Assembly (NCBI GenBank): GCA_014529385.2
Contig: CM043969.1
Location: 22,560,446 to 22,624,445, forward strand
Direction: 5' to 3'
DNA: 64,000 nucleotides
DNA from: Adiantum capillus-veneris
Taxonomy: Eukaryota > Streptophyta > Polypodiopsida > Polypodiales > Pteridaceae
A program made the position numbers and the translations under genes. This document shows positions 53,262-63,146 of the stretch, in pieces; positions within the stretch are counted from its first letter, which is position 1; the number at the start of each line of letters is the position of its first letter. The notes under the pieces are model-generated. The model did no database searches. It was given only the letters and a program-made list of their open reading frames with translations, and was not told where the DNA came from.

Positions 53262-54378
53262 TCACATTGTTACATCTCTCCTTTGTGCAAGGTTTGATCC
53301 AATTTTCACTCCAATCATGAGCCATGCCATGCTGAAGTGCAAGGTTAAACATATCGCATATCCATATTGTGTTTTTCTTGCTTGTTCATTTAATCATTTC
53401 ACAGCCTTGACACCTTTGAAGGTCCCCTGCCTTGCGAAAGGCTAGTTTCCTCAAGCATGCGGAATACATCTTCAATGGTAAAGAAGGAGACATAACAGAA
53501 GGGACTACAACACTATCCCATCTTATCAACATTGGTTTCTCATAGAGGTTCTTGCAATGTAAAAAAAAATAACATATCCCTTCAAGAGTCTAGTCACCAA
53601 AGCTTCAGAACTCGCTTGCTCTTTTTAGATTGCCAAAACTTTGCCCACATGCAAGTGATTTCCTCTTGCGCTAAAAGAAGTTGTTTTTTTGACTTCCCAC
53701 CTTCACCTCTTCTTTTGAACAAGTTCTTTGTAACTGGTTGTTTCACCGAAAAGCATTCCGTCGCTCAAGAGAAAATTACTTCTTTGAAAACTTTCCACTT
53801 GGCATTCTAAGTTGGGTGGGCCTCACTTGATGCACTATCATGCCTTAACATGTTGGTCCACCATATCAGCATATATAAGTGCTTGTTTTGAAAGTCTAGA
53901 CGTAGGTATAAATGATCACATCATGATTGAGGCTACATGCTTTGTCCATTTACATACTTGAGGTCAATACATAACATCCTATGATCCAATTCCTGATTCC
54001 ATCACCAAGTAATAAGCTTAGTAAGCATTCTAGATTGGGCTTCCAGGAACAACATATAGTTCAATCCACTCTATCAACCATTGGTGCTCTACATGTAAAA
54101 GTCATAGTGCCTTGCCATAGAGATACCACCATTTGCAATGAGGCATATCCGTCCTATTGCACCTATGTAAGAAGTGACTTTTCATAGGATCCATTTCTTT
54201 TGCATCATTAGAAACTTCGATTATACATGTATGAGTCAAACCCATTCTTCTTGAGACATGTCGACGTTTTTGTGTGTCGTGTGTAATGTATTTGTGTGCG
54301 AGCATTCAGACCTCCAAAACACAATGACTTCATTTGAATCTTGCAATGAGCAATTGTCTTCCTCTAGTTCATAACAAA
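53262..54378 (-). pseudogene. LINE endonuclease end and RT start (left half)
   Basis: Reading the minus strand from 54378, the endonuclease continues from the half at 63147-64000. The motif GGLNARTQ (usual GDFNART) lies near 54305, then APMVDRVDYMLFL near 54080. Further on come KAGDLQRCQGCEMIK and FNLALQHGMAHDWSENWIKP, which fit the linker and first RT motif of plant non-LTR elements (cf. HDW..NWI-P). Many stops and frame changes are present. Copia C's truncated end adjoins at about 53260. Confidence 0.65.
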
Positions 54379-54383
54379 GGGCT

Positions 54384-55994
54384 TGTAATGGAATTTTGCC
54401 TATTCAATTTGAGAGTAGCGGAATTAATGAGAGTACTTTCAAGAAATGATTTGTGAGCATAGCGGGTAGACATAATTGAAGATAGCAACATAATCATAGC
54501 AATTAGTTAACTTGGCAAGACAATACTTTTGCAAGAGAGAGAATTTAGAGAACATGACAACAGTTGAGGACCGGATTTATGTGGAGCCGGTCCCCCCCCA
54601 ATAGGCATTTGTATTATGATTTCTCCCATAAAGAGAGACTTGTTACAATACATTCTTTGTGTTCCTTGTGACCTAGGTGATGCAATGAAGATGGAAAGCT
54701 TCATGCATCACCATCATAACATAACATAAACTTGAAGAAAGCTTTAACTATCCCAAGCCTCAGTCCCAAGACCTCAAACACCTTCGAAGGTGGAGAGAGC
54801 TAGCAGGGAATGAGGGTAGGGAAGAGGAAGAAGAAACATTTCGTAGGAGAAAGAATTAGTTCCTCACTTATCATACTCTTGTTGCTAGCATACATAATAG
54901 CATAGTAATGAAGAAGAAGGAGATGGCAAGCTTAAGCATTGAAGCATGGCTCTTGGTTGGATTTGCACTCCATAGCCAAGAGTGTTGGTGTAGGCTCTCA
55001 ACCTACTTGCTTGGAGAGGGAGCTCTTTGCACTTTGCATAGCACACAATGAGAGTGCTTGTGAGTGTGTGTGGGTGAGTATACCCCCTAAGAACCCCCCT
55101 AGCTTGCTTGGGTCGACCCCCCCTTGTAGCTCATGCTTGAAGCTCATTGGACCCCTCCAGGCCTAGCCAATCACAAGCAGAAGCCATTACAAGCAACAGG
55201 GTAGCCTTGGGACAAGTGTCCCCCTTTCCCCTTTGAGAGAGAGGACTTGATAAATGCAAAAACAATTAGATAATTCAAGTAATTTATCATTGGACCCCTT
55301 TGAAGCCTAGCCAATAGGCTTCAAGCAACACATGAAGGTAACATGGGTAGGGCCTGACATGTGTCCTTGCTGCCTCTTCAAGTTGGGGCTTCCCTTGTGT
55401 GTGTGAGTGTGTGTTCTCTCTCTAATCCCTAGGAAAAGGGCTCGCCCCCCCTCTTGTAGGGATGCTTTTGACTTTAGGTGATCAAGCACCTTACTCATCA
55501 AGCATGACAAAGCACTTGAACTAGGGGGTGTTCCCACAAGCATCTCAGCAAGCTTCTCAAGGCACCTCAAGCACCTTAATCAAGCCAAGTCAAGCACCTC
55601 AAGCATGGAGTAAGTCAAGCACCAACCTCAAGCACCTCAAGCAGGACAAACACCTCAAGCACAACAAGCACCTCAAGCAGGACAAGCACCTCGAGCTTGG
55701 GCCGGGTTCCCACCTCAAGCTCAGCCCTAGCTTACCTAAGGTCAAAGGACTTTTACACACATTATTGGAGGTCTTCAATGAAGCTAACCCTAAGGTCTTA
55801 TGCTCCATTGGTTAGCCTTGCTCTTTGATAGACCATCTCCCATTTGGGCCCCTTTACTATTGGCCCCGTGTTGAGATAGATCTATAAGCACATATCTATA
55901 TCTTAACACTTGTTCCCGTTTATTCTCCCACATTAAGTGATCAATTTAATATGAGAAAATCATTTGGGTTGGTTAGATATTAGATTTTATGACA
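54384..55994 (-). repeat. Left (3') LTR of element A
   Basis: It begins TGTAATGGAATTTTGCC and ends GATTTTATGACA. It contains the GGACCGG/CCGGTCC hairpin (about 54570-54597) and a minisatellite of CAAGCACCT words (55549-55705). Confidence 0.95.
55549..55705. repeat. CAAGCACCT minisatellite in LTR, left copy
   Basis: Around ten copies of AAGCACCTCAAG or variants with GACAAGCAC. The same array with different copy arrangement is at 62712-62845. Confidence 0.9.
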
Positions 55995-56008
55995 TTACCT
56001 CTCTCTTG
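55995..56008 (-). promoter_or_regulatory. Polypurine tract of element A
   Basis: The minus strand reads CAAGAGAGAGGTAA immediately before the 3' LTR start TGTCATAAAATC. Confidence 0.8.
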
Positions 56009-56353
56009 AAATCATAGTCGTCCTCGACTATGAGGTAGAAGAGATAAAGTCTTAGTCATTAGTCAATCGTACTTAGCGGGTAGAGGATCCCTTTTTACCC
56101 TACGACATCTTTCCAAGATGGATGACTAATCCATTTGGTGCTTGGGAGACATAGCTGCCGCAAGCATGTCTGCTCTTTAGTCCATTTCATTCTCCCAAAG
56201 TAGAGTGACAAATTCTACTTGGTGTTTGAGAGACGTCGTCATCACAAACATGATTCTAAGCATGCATACTAGTTAAATTTGTGCACAATTAAAAAGAGGA
56301 CTAGTCTTATAAGACAAAAACATGAGTCATTTAAAAGAAATTTGTACATTTGC
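56009..56353. other. Element A 3' untranslated segment
   Basis: It lies between the chromodomain stop and the purine tract. It includes a repeated GTAGAGTGACAAATTCTACTTGG-like segment near 56200 but has no coding signal. Confidence 0.6.
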
Positions 56354-58423
56354 TTACTCTAATGTAGCATTGTAAGCATTGACAAGGTTCATACTATCCT
56401 TAAGTTGTACTCCTTGCATCCATTTAGCATCTTCAAAAGGATAATTTTTGAACTTAATAAGATACCGTCGGATTCTTACCATGTCGTAGTACCTTGTCTT
56501 CATGCCGAAGGACAGCTTCGGTTGTAGCACCTCTTCTTGGTCTTCAACTTCGGGAGGGTCTTCAATAATTGGTTCAATTGGTGGCTCTCCTTTGTAGGGC
56601 TTAAGTAGGCTTACATGAAAGGCATTGTGTATAAGCCAATGGTTGGGCAACTTGAGTTGATAAGCCGTCTCATTGATAGGCTTCAAGATTTGGAAAGGAC
56701 CATAGTATCTTTTTGCTAGTTTAGCATAATACTTTTGATGGCCCGTAGGATTTTTGCCCGTCGTTTGCCTTAATCGAGCCTTAGGAAACTTGAGTAAGAC
56801 CCAATCATTTTCTTTGAACATTAAGGCTCTTCTGTGCTTATCAGCAGCAGCTTTTTGCCTTTGTTGAGAGATGGCTATAGCCTCCCTAATCTTTTGAAAA
56901 GATTCTTGTAGGTCACGGCTATACTCATCGGCGGCGAAGATCTTCCCATGTACTTTGAGTAGCAAGGGACTTTTAGGTCTTCCCTCTATGATCTCGAAAG
57001 GTGCTTTCCCCGTAGAAGTATGTACAGTATTATTGTAGGCATACTCTACTAGAGGTAAATACTTTTCCCATTGTGAGCGTTGATCTACTTCGGTAACATA
57101 AGTCTTGAGTAGATCGAGTATCGTAAGATTGGCTATCTCACTTTGGCCATCCGTTTGTGGGTGATAGGCCGAAGAGAAATTCAATCTTGTTCCTAGATTT
57201 TCAAAGAGACCTTTCCAGAAATTACTGGTCATTCTAGGATCTCTATCTGACACGATGGATGTGGGTAATCCATGGTGCTTGAAAATCTGAGATATGAAGA
57301 GAGTTGCCATTTGATGTGCCTTAATAGTCTTTTTGACAGGAATAAAATGTGCTTGCTTGCTAAACCTGTCGACTATTGTCCATATTCCTGTATTCCCATG
57401 GATAGACTTGGGTAATCCAAAGATGAAATCCATGGATATACTCTCCCATGGTGAATTTGGAATAGGCAATGGCTGGAGTAATCCAGGTTGCTTCCCTCTA
57501 TCATACTTGGTCTTTTGGCATACTACACATTTTGAAACATACTCTTGTATGTCCACTTTCATGGTAGGCCAATAGAAATACGTCTCTACTCCTCGGAGAG
57601 TAGGTTGAATACCTCTATGCCCTGCATATGGAGGAGCATGGGATTCATACATAACCTTCTCACGAAGGGAATGGGTAACACATAGCCTATTGCCGTGGAG
57701 AAGATAACCATCCTGCAAGGTGAATGGTTCCTCTTTCTTCCCCAAAGCAAGGGCTGACATTATGTCTCTAAAGTCAGGGTCAGTAGCATACTCATCTATC
57801 ATAGAGGATAGATCATTGTGAGTAGCTATAGACACCGCATTAACTTTTGGTCGTCGTGAAAGTGCATCGGCAACTTGATTGTGCTTACCAGCTATGTGAG
57901 CAATATGGAAATTAAATTGCGAAAGAAAATTTGCCCACCTCATTTGTTTGTCGGAAAGCTTGGTTTGCGTCATGAAATACTTGAGACTTTGGTGGTCGGT
58001 TCGTAGGATAAATGGAGTCCCCAATAGGTAGTGCTTCCATGTGTCTAGGGCATGTAGAACAGCTAAAAGCTCTTTCTCATAAATGCCCAAGACTCGTTCA
58101 TCACTATTGAGCCTTCGGCTCTCATATGCTATGGCATGCCCTTCTTGAAGCAAAACCGCTCCAAGGCAATCACCACAAGCATCACATTGGACCTCAAATG
58201 GCTTTGAGAGATCCGGAAGCACGAGGACTGGTTGGGAAGTAAGCTTCTCTTTGAGTTTTTCAAAAGCATTTTGCTCCTTAGCAGTCCATACAAACTTAAC
58301 GTTCTTCTTTGTTAAGTCGTGTAGTGGTCCTGCTACTTGAGAGAATTTTGCTATGAAGCGTCTATAGTATGCACACATACCAATAAAGCTTCTTAGCTCA
58401 TGTAGATTCCTTGGGTAGGCCAT
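56354..58423 (-). CDS. Element A pol: RT end, RNase H, integrase, chromodomain
   Basis: 689 codons without a stop. RT thumb block: LHELRSFIGMCAYYRRFIA. RNase H: VQCDACGDCLGAVLL (Asp81), YEKELLAVLHALDTWKHYL, RTDHQSLKYFM, HIAGKHNQVADALSRR. Integrase zinc block: HAPPYAGHRGIQPTLRG, CVVCQKTK. Core: [12 protein letters not shown] (first Asp), [14 protein letters not shown] (second Asp), HPQTDGQSEIANLT (Glu). C-terminal chromodomain-like block: RRYLIKFKNYPFEDAKWMQ, which defines chromoviruses and can steer insertion to marked chromatin. The open frame begins at a GCC-preceded ATG that is really inside RT; one base missing near 58423 separates it from the upstream RT frame. Confidence 0.93.
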   Translation of the reverse strand: MAYPRNLHELRSFIGMCAYYRRFIAKFSQVAGPLHDLTKKNVKFVWTAKEQNAFEKLKEKLTSQPVLVLPDLSKPFEVQCDACGDCLGAVLLQEGHAIAYESRRLNSDERVLGIYEKELLAVLHALDTWKHYLLGTPFILRTDHQSLKYFMTQTKLSDKQMRWANFLSQFNFHIAHIAGKHNQVADALSRRPKVNAVSIATHNDLSSMIDEYATDPDFRDIMSALALGKKEEPFTLQDGYLLHGNRLCVTHSLREKVMYESHAPPYAGHRGIQPTLRGVETYFYWPTMKVDIQEYVSKCVVCQKTKYDRGKQPGLLQPLPIPNSPWESISMDFIFGLPKSIHGNTGIWTIVDRFSKQAHFIPVKKTIKAHQMATLFISQIFKHHGLPTSIVSDRDPRMTSNFWKGLFENLGTRLNFSSAYHPQTDGQSEIANLTILDLLKTYVTEVDQRSQWEKYLPLVEYAYNNTVHTSTGKAPFEIIEGRPKSPLLLKVHGKIFAADEYSRDLQESFQKIREAIAISQQRQKAAADKHRRALMFKENDWVLLKFPKARLRQTTGKNPTGHQKYYAKLAKRYYGPFQILKPINETAYQLKLPNHWLIHNAFHVSLLKPYKGEPPIEPIIEDPPEVEDQEEVLQPKLSFGMKTRYYDMVRIRRYLIKFKNYPFEDAKWMQGVQLKDSMNLVNAYNATLE

Positions 58424-59574
58424 GATTTTATTACCTCTAACTTTGATGGATCCATACGAATACCATCGTGAGAGATAATATGACCTAGATATTGAATCTC
58501 TTGAAGGAAGAATTCACTTTTCTTTTGGTTGAGAAAAAGTTTGTTCTCCCTCAAGGCTTGAAAAATCACTTGGAGATGTTGCTTATGTTCCTCCAAAGAC
58601 TTGGAGTAGATGATGATATCATCAAAGAACACTCCAGTGAATTTACGATATGGTCTAAAAATTTTCTCCATCAAACGATTGAAAGTAGCTGGTGCATTAG
58701 TCAAGCCAAAAGGCATGACTAGATATTCATAAAGACCAAATGTTGTGCGAAACGCGGTCTTTAGGATATCTTCATCCACTATCCTTATTTGATGATAGCC
58801 ACTCTTAAGGTCAATCCTACTGAAGTAGGTAGAGCCTTGTAGCTTATCAAACAGATCTTCTACCCGAGGTACGGGAAATCTGTTTTTGATAGTGATATGG
58901 TTTAGTGCTCGATAGTCCACACACATACGGTATGTACCATCTTTCTTTTGCACTAAAAGGACTGGAGAACAAAAGGGAGAGGAACTAGGCCTCACCATCC
59001 CTTTGTCTACCAATTCTTGTACTTGCCTCATAATCTCCTCTTGTTGAGCTTGTGAGACTCGATAAGGAGGTTTGTTAGGCGGTGAGCTTCCTGGAAGGAG
59101 CTCAATACGATGGTCATCATCCCCTCGTTTTGGAGGTAGGTCCATAGGGATATCATCGATGAACACATCTTGGAATCCTTTTAGAAAAGTAGACAAGTCT
59201 AACTCTTCTTGATTCCTATCATTTTCATTTGATGAAACATTATTAGCTTTTAGAGACTCTTTGACATAAATCATGTACGCAGAAACTGAGCTCTTCATTG
59301 ATTTATCAAAAGAAAGAGGATTTACAAGTGGAATAGTGCGACCACGCTCACTAGCATCTATATACATGTTCTTTCCCCTGTAGGTGAAGTAAATTCTCCT
59401 TTCAGGGAACTTCATGTTGGCAGCCATGCGATCAAACCATGGTGCCCCTAGGATAACATCCTGATGTTGGAGAGGAGAGATGAAGAAGTCTTCTTTGTCG
59501 ACATAGCTTTGGACATGAAGCCTCAACTTCCCAATCAAGGGAGTAACAGGCTTGTTGTCCCTTGAAAGCTGCAT
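58424..59574 (-). pseudogene. Element A pol: protease end and RT
   Basis: It continues the gag-pro frame after the tandem stops. Protease C-terminus: DVILGAPWFDRMAANMKF. RT: LVDKGMVRPSSSPFCSPVLL, YRMCVDYRALNHITIKNRF, YFSRIDLKSGYHQIRI (motif A), YEYLVMPFGLTNAPATFNRL (motif B), FFDDIIIYSKS (motif C, both Asp), then LGHIISHDGIRMDPSKLEV. The frame closes at 58393 owing to the frameshift. Catalytic residues are complete. Confidence 0.92.
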
Positions 59575-59583
59575 CAGCTGTTA

Positions 59584-61128
59584 CTAATCTCCCATCTCAA
59601 AAGCTTGAATGCCCAACTTGGTGGCCAACTCTATTGATATGAAGTTGAGAGTAGAGCCAGGGTCAAACAAGATGAAGGCATCATGCTCTCTTACCTTTCC
59701 CCAAGCATAGGAAAGTGATGATCCTTTGCAATGAGCATCCTCTTTTGGAGCTTCGATGGTGGAAGCCCTAGGAGTCTCATTGCGAGTATTCTTCTTGGGG
59801 CAAGAACGATAGCCATGTCCTTGCTCCCCACACTTGAAACACTTATGGTCCTTGCGAAAAGCTTCAAGCTCTTCAGGAGAGAGTTTGTTTTTACCTTTGT
59901 AAACTCCCTTCTCCTTGGACCGATTGTTGTTGTTGTTGTTGGAAGTGCCTTGGGAATTATTTTGAGCATTGGATTTCCCCTTTGCATCATTTTTTTCTTT
60001 GTTTTCCATGGGCTTGACATTACGTCTAGCCCCTTGATGGAAATTGATGCGTGAAGCAACCATGGTGTGGTGGATTACTTCGGTAATAGTACCGGGCCGT
60101 TGAGAGTTGATGTATTCGGCCATCTCTTCAGGTAATCCCGCACAGAATTGCTGTCTTTGTTCGGCAAAGTCTATCTTTTGAAAGACAGTAGCTTTGAGAT
60201 GTAAATCCCAAAACTTGTCTACATACTTGTTGATAGACTCATGAGAGAGAAGCTTCAAGCCGCGCCATTCGGTAAGAACTTTATCTTTAGTATCGCTTGG
60301 AAGAAATTGCTTCATGATGGAAACTCGTAGAGTTTTCCATGTCTTTGGGGCTTCTCCATTGCCACGAAGGCTAGCCCACCATTGACGAGCTGATTTTTGG
60401 AAGTGCATAGCTACATGGCGTAGCTTGGAGGACTCTGTGAAGCCCTCGTCCCCAAAGGCCGCATCAAATTGCTGGATGAAGGCCAACACTTTGTCGGTAG
60501 CACCAAAGGTGCCATCATAGGTGAGAAAAGAGATACTCTTTCCTCCCTCCTTGAACTTCTTTAGCTTTTGTGACCTTCGCCATGCAGGAAATGATTTGCG
60601 ATGTCCTCCCCTCTTGTATTCTCTAGGAGAATAGCCATAACTTTCATCGGAAGAGGAGGAAGGTGAAGAAGAAGGAGAAGAGGGTGACCTCTTCCTAGCC
60701 CTTTTCTTCCTTTGTTTCCTCTCTTGCCTTTCAGAGTGATGAGGAGAAGGACTATAGGTTGCTCTTTTCCTCTTGGGAGGAGTAGGCGATCGTCTAGACC
60801 GCCGTCTTCGTGGAGCCACATCTTCAGAAGAACTTAGACTGTCATTGCTTTCTTTCTCTTTGGATTCCTCCTCTCGAATGGGAGAGAGTCTTCTTTTGGG
60901 GGTCTCTTCAAGAGGCCTCCTAAGCTCTCTCTCCTCTGGGAGAGGAAGGGAAATTCCATAAGCACGAAGTTGTTGAGTAACTTCGGCTTGCAAAACAGGG
61001 TTGCCCATAGCTTGTTGCAACCTAGTGACGAGATAATTCACAAACATGGGAGCATCATCATTAGCACCTTCATGTGCAAAATCAAAGCTATCAATGTTCA
61101 TTCTACTCTCTTGATTATTGTCAGCCAT
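59584..61128 (-). pseudogene. Element A gag-protease with SR-rich region
   Basis: ATG 61128 opens MADNNQESRMNIDSFDFA; the ATG is preferred over upstream non-ATG codons and agrees with element B. After a helical region (NYLVTRLQQAMGNPVLQAEV) comes an Arg/Ser/Lys-rich stretch of about 80 residues (RRRRSRRSPTPPKRKRAT; RKRSPSSPSSSPSSSSDES). The Retrotrans_gag core follows (HVAMHFQKSARQWWASLRG, FLPSDTKDKVLTEW, INKYVDKFWDLHLKA, QFCAGLPEEMAEYI), then knuckle CFKCGEQGHGYRSC and protease start FILFDPGSTLNFIS, with Pro in the usual D-S/T-G loop. It ends at TAG-TAA (59584) inside the protease. Confidence 0.93.
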
Positions 61129-61529
61129 GTTAACAAAATTTATTTGTATACTTAGTGTATGCTTTGGCAATACAAAACCTTAGTTGCCACTCCTCTTAGC
61201 CTTTGAAAATCGGCTCTTAAGTATCTACACCCACGGCTCAAAGTGGTTAATTATAGAGAGTAGAGGAGTAGGTCTAACATAGCAAAGTTGCCAAGGGCTA
61301 GCTCCTTTCGGACTTCTTATGGCTCAATAATGGTAAAGCCGTAGGCAAGTCTAAAAAGACTCCATTATTAAGTCCAAAGCTCCCGAGGTGTGCACCATCC
61401 CCCACATAGTGGGCTTAACAAAACCGATAATAGATCCCAGTTCCACTTACCCTATTATAATTAACAACATCAACCATTTATAGGCTACTTAAGGACCTCT
61501 CTTCTTAAGCAAGAAAAGAGAAACCAAAT

Positions 61530-61541
61530 GCTCTGATACCA
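61530..61541 (-). promoter_or_regulatory. Primer-binding site of element A
   Basis: GCTCTGATACCA on the plus strand (minus: TGGTATCAGAGC), complementary to initiator tRNA-Met, one base from the LTR. Confidence 0.93.
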
Positions 61542-61542
61542 A

Positions 61543-63141
61543 TGTAATGGAATTTGCCTATTCAATTTGAGAGTAGCGGAATTTAATGAGAGTACTTTCA
61601 AGAAATGATTTTGTGAGCATAGCGGGTAGACATAATTGAAGATAGCAACATAATCATAGCAATTAGTTAACTTGGCATAGACAATACTTTTGCAAGAAAG
61701 AGATTTAGAGAACATGACAACAGTTGAGGACCGGATTTATGTGGAGCCGGTCCCCCCTCCAATAGGCATTTGTATTATGATTTCTCCCATAAAGAGAGAC
61801 TTGTTACAATACATTCTTTGTGTTCCTTGTGACCTAGGTGAAGCAATGAAGATGGAAAGCTTCATGCATCACATCATAACATAACCTAAACTTGAAGAAA
61901 GCTTTAACTATACCAAGCCTCAGTCCCAAGACCTCAAACACCTTCGAAGGTGGAGAGAGCTAGCAGGGAATGAGGGTAGGGAAGAGGAAGAAGAAACATT
62001 TCGTAGGAGAAAGAATTAGTTCCTCACTTATCATACTCTTGTTGCTAGCATACATAATAGCATAGTAATGAAGAAGAAGGAGATGGAAAGCTTAAGCATT
62101 GAAGCATGGCTCTTGGTTGGATTTGCACTCCATAGCCAAGAGTGTTGGTGTAGGCTCTCAACCTCTACTTGCTTGGAGAGGGAGCTCTTGCACTTTGCAT
62201 AGCACACAATGAGAGTGCTTGTGAGTGTGTGTGGGTGAGTATACCCCCTAAGCACCCCCCTAGCTTGCTTGGGTCGACCCCCCCTTGTAGCTCATGCTTG
62301 AAGCTCATTGGACCCCTCCAGGCCTAGCCAATCACAAGCAGAAGCCATTACAAGCAACAGGGATAGCCTTGGGACAAGTGTCCCCCTTTCCCCTTTGAGA
62401 GGAGAGGACTTGATAAATGCAACAACAATTAGATAATTCAAGTAATTTATCATTGGACCCCTTTGAAGCCTAGCCAATAGGCTTCAAGCAACACATGAAG
62501 GTAACATGGGTAGGGACCTGACATGTGTCTTTGCTGCCTCTTCAAGCTGGGGCTTCCCTTGTGAGTGTGAGTGTGTGTTCTCTCTCTAATCCCTAGGAAA
62601 AGGGCTCGCCCCCCCTCTTGTAGGGATGCTTTTGACTTTAGAGCTCAAGCACCTTAGTCATCAAGCATGACAAAGCACTTGGACTAGGGGGTATTCCCAC
62701 AAGCATCTCAGGCAAGCATGTCAAGGCACCTCAAACACCTTAATCAAGCGGCAAGTCAAGCACCTCAAGCACCTTAATCAAGCACCTCAAGCAGGACAAA
62801 CACCTCAAGCACGACAAGCACCTCAAGCAGGTCAAGCACCTCGAGCTTGGGCCGGGTTCCCACCTCAAGCTCAGCCCTAGCTTACCTAAGGTCAAAGGAC
62901 TTTTACACACATTATTGGAGGTCTTCAATGAAGCTAACCCTAAGGTCTTATGATCCATTGGTTAGTCTTGCTCGATAGACCATCTCCCATTTGGGCCCCT
63001 TTACTATTGGCCCCGTGTTGAGATAGATCTATAAGCACATATCTATATCTTAACACTTGTTCCCGTTTATTCTCCCACATTAAGTGATCAATTTAATATG
63101 AGAAAATCATTTGGGTTGGTTAGATATTAGATTTTATGACA
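61543..63141 (-). repeat. Right (5') LTR of element A
   Basis: It begins TGTAATGGAATTTGCC and ends GATTTTATGACA. It is nearly identical to the left LTR apart from small indels and the CAAGCACCT array (62712-62845). The following GGGCT is the target duplication. Confidence 0.95.
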
Positions 63142-63146
63142 GGGCT

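Larger units (their letters stand above)
54384..63141 (-). mobile_element. Near-complete Ty3/gypsy chromovirus, element A
   Basis: 8,758 bp with 1.6-kb LTRs (54384-55994 and 61543-63141). The target duplication GGGCT is at 54379-54383 and 63142-63146. A tRNA-iMet primer site (61530-61541) and a purine-rich site (55995-56008) are present. Domain order is gag, protease, RT, RNase H, integrase, chromodomain. Damage: a tandem TAG-TAA with local frame change in the protease and one frameshift in the RT C-terminal region. It is inserted in a LINE. Confidence 0.96.
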
